Below are positions 14,637 through 15,920 of a DNA stretch of 15,920 nt, one piece after another. The DNA is from Bacteroidales bacterium (GTDB lineage Bacteria > Bacteroidota > Bacteroidia > Bacteroidales > SM23-62), in contig JADHVS010000100.1 of assembly GCA_016783865.1 (NCBI GenBank), forward strand, positions 1 to 15,920, read 5' to 3'. The first letter of the stretch is position 1. The number at the start of each line of letters is the position of its first letter. A program made the translations under genes and the position numbers. The notes under the pieces are model-generated. The model searched no databases. It was not told where the DNA came from and saw only the letters and a list, made by a program, of their open reading frames with translations.

Positions 14637-15323
14637 ATGGGTTTGTTTGCTATTGCTCTCGCTCCGGTTATTATCATAGCTTTCTACCTGTACTACAGGG
14701 ATAAATATGAGAAAGAACCATTCTGGTGGCTTGTGGTGGCTTTGCTGGCAGGTGGTTTTATAACCATGCCTGTTATTTATGTGGAGCGGATACTGGAGAT
14801 AACAATGTACTATCTCTCCGGTTATGTGCAGGCAGCCTGGAATGCTTTTGTGGTTGCGGCGTTTACAGAGGAACTTTTCAAGTTTGCCGCTCTGATGCTG
14901 ATTTTCTGGAACAACAGGCACTTTAATGAGAAGTTTGATGGTATTGTGTATGCTACGTTTGTTTCCCTCGGATTTGCTGCAGTTGAGAACTTGCTCTATG
15001 TTATTAATGGGGGATTCCAGGTTGGACTAACCCGTGCTTTTACAGCCGTTCCGGCACATGCATTGTTCGGGATCATCATGGGATACAGGGTGGGGGTTGC
15101 CAAATTCTACCCTAAAGAGCGTAAGCGGCAGTTAGTCAAGGCCTTGCTAATGCCAATATTATTTCATGGGATATATGATTTCATCCTCATGTCGGGCCAT
15201 CCCTACCTTGTATTAGCCTTCGTTCCTTTCCTGGTCTTTTTGTGGATTTATGGATTCAAGCGGCTGAAAAACCTTTCTGACCGGTCGGTATACAGGTGGA
15301 TAAATCCAGGAAAATTAAAATGA
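14637..15323 (+). CDS. prsW: PrsW-family glutamic intramembrane protease
   Basis: A 228-residue polytopic inner-membrane protein with about seven or eight hydrophobic segments. It carries the PrsW signature blocks: E-E-L-F-K at 78-82 (the E-E-x-x-K motif), F-D-G-I-V-Y at 100-105, E-N-L-L-Y at 117-121, H-A-L-F-G at 141-145 and H-G-I-Y-D-F at 177-182. In Bacillus subtilis PrsW makes the first cut in anti-sigma factor RsiW under envelope stress; many homologues have unknown substrates, and none is evident nearby. The ATG lies 11 bases after the relA stop, with an A/T-rich spacer and no Shine-Dalgarno, so it is probably cotranscribed with relA. Its end overlaps the convergent barrel gene by nine bases, leaving no room for a terminator hairpin between them. 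Confidence 0.88.
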   Translation: MGLFAIALAPVIIIAFYLYYRDKYEKEPFWWLVVALLAGGFITMPVIYVERILEITMYYLSGYVQAAWNAFVVAAFTEELFKFAALMLIFWNNRHFNEKFDGIVYATFVSLGFAAVENLLYVINGGFQVGLTRAFTAVPAHALFGIIMGYRVGVAKFYPKERKRQLVKALLMPILFHGIYDFILMSGHPYLVLAFVPFLVFLWIYGFKRLKNLSDRSVYRWINPGKLK

Positions 15324-15920
15324 TAGTTGTGATATACAAACCATAATGCCTGCAGAGAATGGTTTGTAATCATCATACTTGTCCGGCACAAATTGTATCT
15401 CCTCAGCATAGTTAAACATAGCATATCTTACTGTTGGCTCAATTGAGATGGTTAATTTTTCATTAACAGGAATTGACATGCCTATACCCAAAATGAAACT
15501 TGATCCTATTTGTTTGTATCCGGGGGTCTGATGAAAATCGATATCAACAGATGCTCCTGGTTTTATATAAAGGCTTGATCCTGCATTATCAAGAAATTTG
15601 TAGACCAACTCGACAGGCAGGCTTAAATATAATCTCCCGTTCCGGTCTCTTAGCTTAATAATGCTATTATCGGTCATTTGTTGCTCAAAAGTGAGGCCAT
15701 ATCCTTTATCCAGGAGTATACCTGATATGGAATAACTCAGCTTTTTCCTGAAATTGTATTGAAACCGCATGCCTACACCAAATGAAATTTTTCTGTTTGC
15801 TGTCACAGTAACTAATTCCGGCTGTGCAGGGGGATCAGGATTTGTATAATATTCAGTACTGATATTTTGAATATTTCCACATAAATCGACAGAACTGACA
15901 AATGTAAATCGATAGTTTTT
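15315..15920 (-). CDS. C-terminal part of an outer-membrane beta-barrel protein (partial)
   Basis: The frame stays open from the right edge to TAA at 15315-15317, giving the last 201 residues. A GTG at 15806 is internal and not the start, because 38 further codons without a stop lie before it. The visible part has alternating strands typical of an eight-stranded-type porin-like barrel (I-S-F-G-V-G-M-R-F-Q-Y, S-Y-S-I-S-G-I-L-L, S-L-P-V-E-L-V-Y-K-F, S-S-L-Y-I-K-P-G-A-S-V-D-I-D-F, F-I-L-G-I-G-M-S-I-P) and ends S-A-G-I-M-V-C-I-S-Q-L-S-F, a classic terminal strand with final Phe for BAM recognition. A proline-rich stretch (N-P-D-P-P-A-Q-P) precedes the barrel and looks like a linker from an N-terminal domain outside the window. 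The role is unknown. Confidence 0.75.
   Translation of the reverse strand, partial: KNYRFTFVSSVDLCGNIQNISTEYYTNPDPPAQPELVTVTANRKISFGVGMRFQYNFRKKLSYSISGILLDKGYGLTFEQQMTDNSIIKLRDRNGRLYLSLPVELVYKFLDNAGSSLYIKPGASVDIDFHQTPGYKQIGSSFILGIGMSIPVNEKLTISIEPTVRYAMFNYAEEIQFVPDKYDDYKPFSAGIMVCISQLSF

Noticed and set aside
14340..14921. A 193-codon minus-strand frame across the relA/prsW junction
   Set aside because: It is antisense to the ACT domain and to the first PrsW segments, and its composition (His, Ser, Cys rich) is typical of shadow frames.
15804..15806. GTG as the start of the right-edge barrel protein
   Set aside because: The same frame continues without a stop for 38 more codons to the window edge, so the gene begins outside.

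Overview
The window looks like ordinary chromosomal DNA of a Bacteroidota bacterium, probably an uncultured member of the Bacteroidales/Marinilabiliales side. The basis is gene content (a DUF2027-Smr protein, a DUF6588 outer-membrane protein, a metal-dependent KdsA, a RelA/SpoT protein with the Bacteroidota-like RLRDW synthetase motif), exact matches to the Bacteroidota -7 promoter element TAnnTTTG at several starts, mostly weak Shine-Dalgarno sequences and moderate GC. There are no tRNA genes, no CRISPR array, no transposase and no phage genes.

Layout from left to right. 1-1159 (+): the tail of a probable C69-type dipeptidase, then a threonine aldolase 11 bases later. 1295-3172 (+): a secreted metallophosphoesterase. 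3281-4510 (-): queA. 4674-5684 (+): a DUF2027/Smr-domain protein. 5781-6110 (+): RNase P RNA, closed by a long hairpin that also closes the minus-strand block. 6160-9281 (-): rarA, then kdsA, then a LolA-like periplasmic protein in transcription order. 9432-10547 (+): a DUF6588 barrel protein. 10732-12339 (-): a YfcC-type carrier. 12421-15323 (+): a RelA/SpoT-family (p)ppGpp enzyme and, 11 bases on, a PrsW-family intramembrane protease. 15315-15920 (-): the C-terminal 201 residues of an outer-membrane beta-barrel protein that runs off the window.

The genes serve core metabolism and envelope work: amino-acid breakdown, queuosine tRNA modification, LPS inner-core Kdo synthesis, replication-fork rescue, the stringent response, RNA processing and outer-membrane proteins. 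Most are single-gene units. The only tight same-strand pairs are dipeptidase-ltaE and relA-prsW.

I did not find a convincing new multi-gene system. The less expected signals are a RelA/SpoT protein whose (p)ppGpp hydrolase residues are replaced while its synthetase is intact, paired with a membrane protease; and the non-coding DNA, where three separate gaps hold arrays with a strict 7-base period (one a 5+5 heptad dyad just upstream of rnpB), one gap holds twin REP-like hairpins, and one holds a 110-base element with inverted ends.
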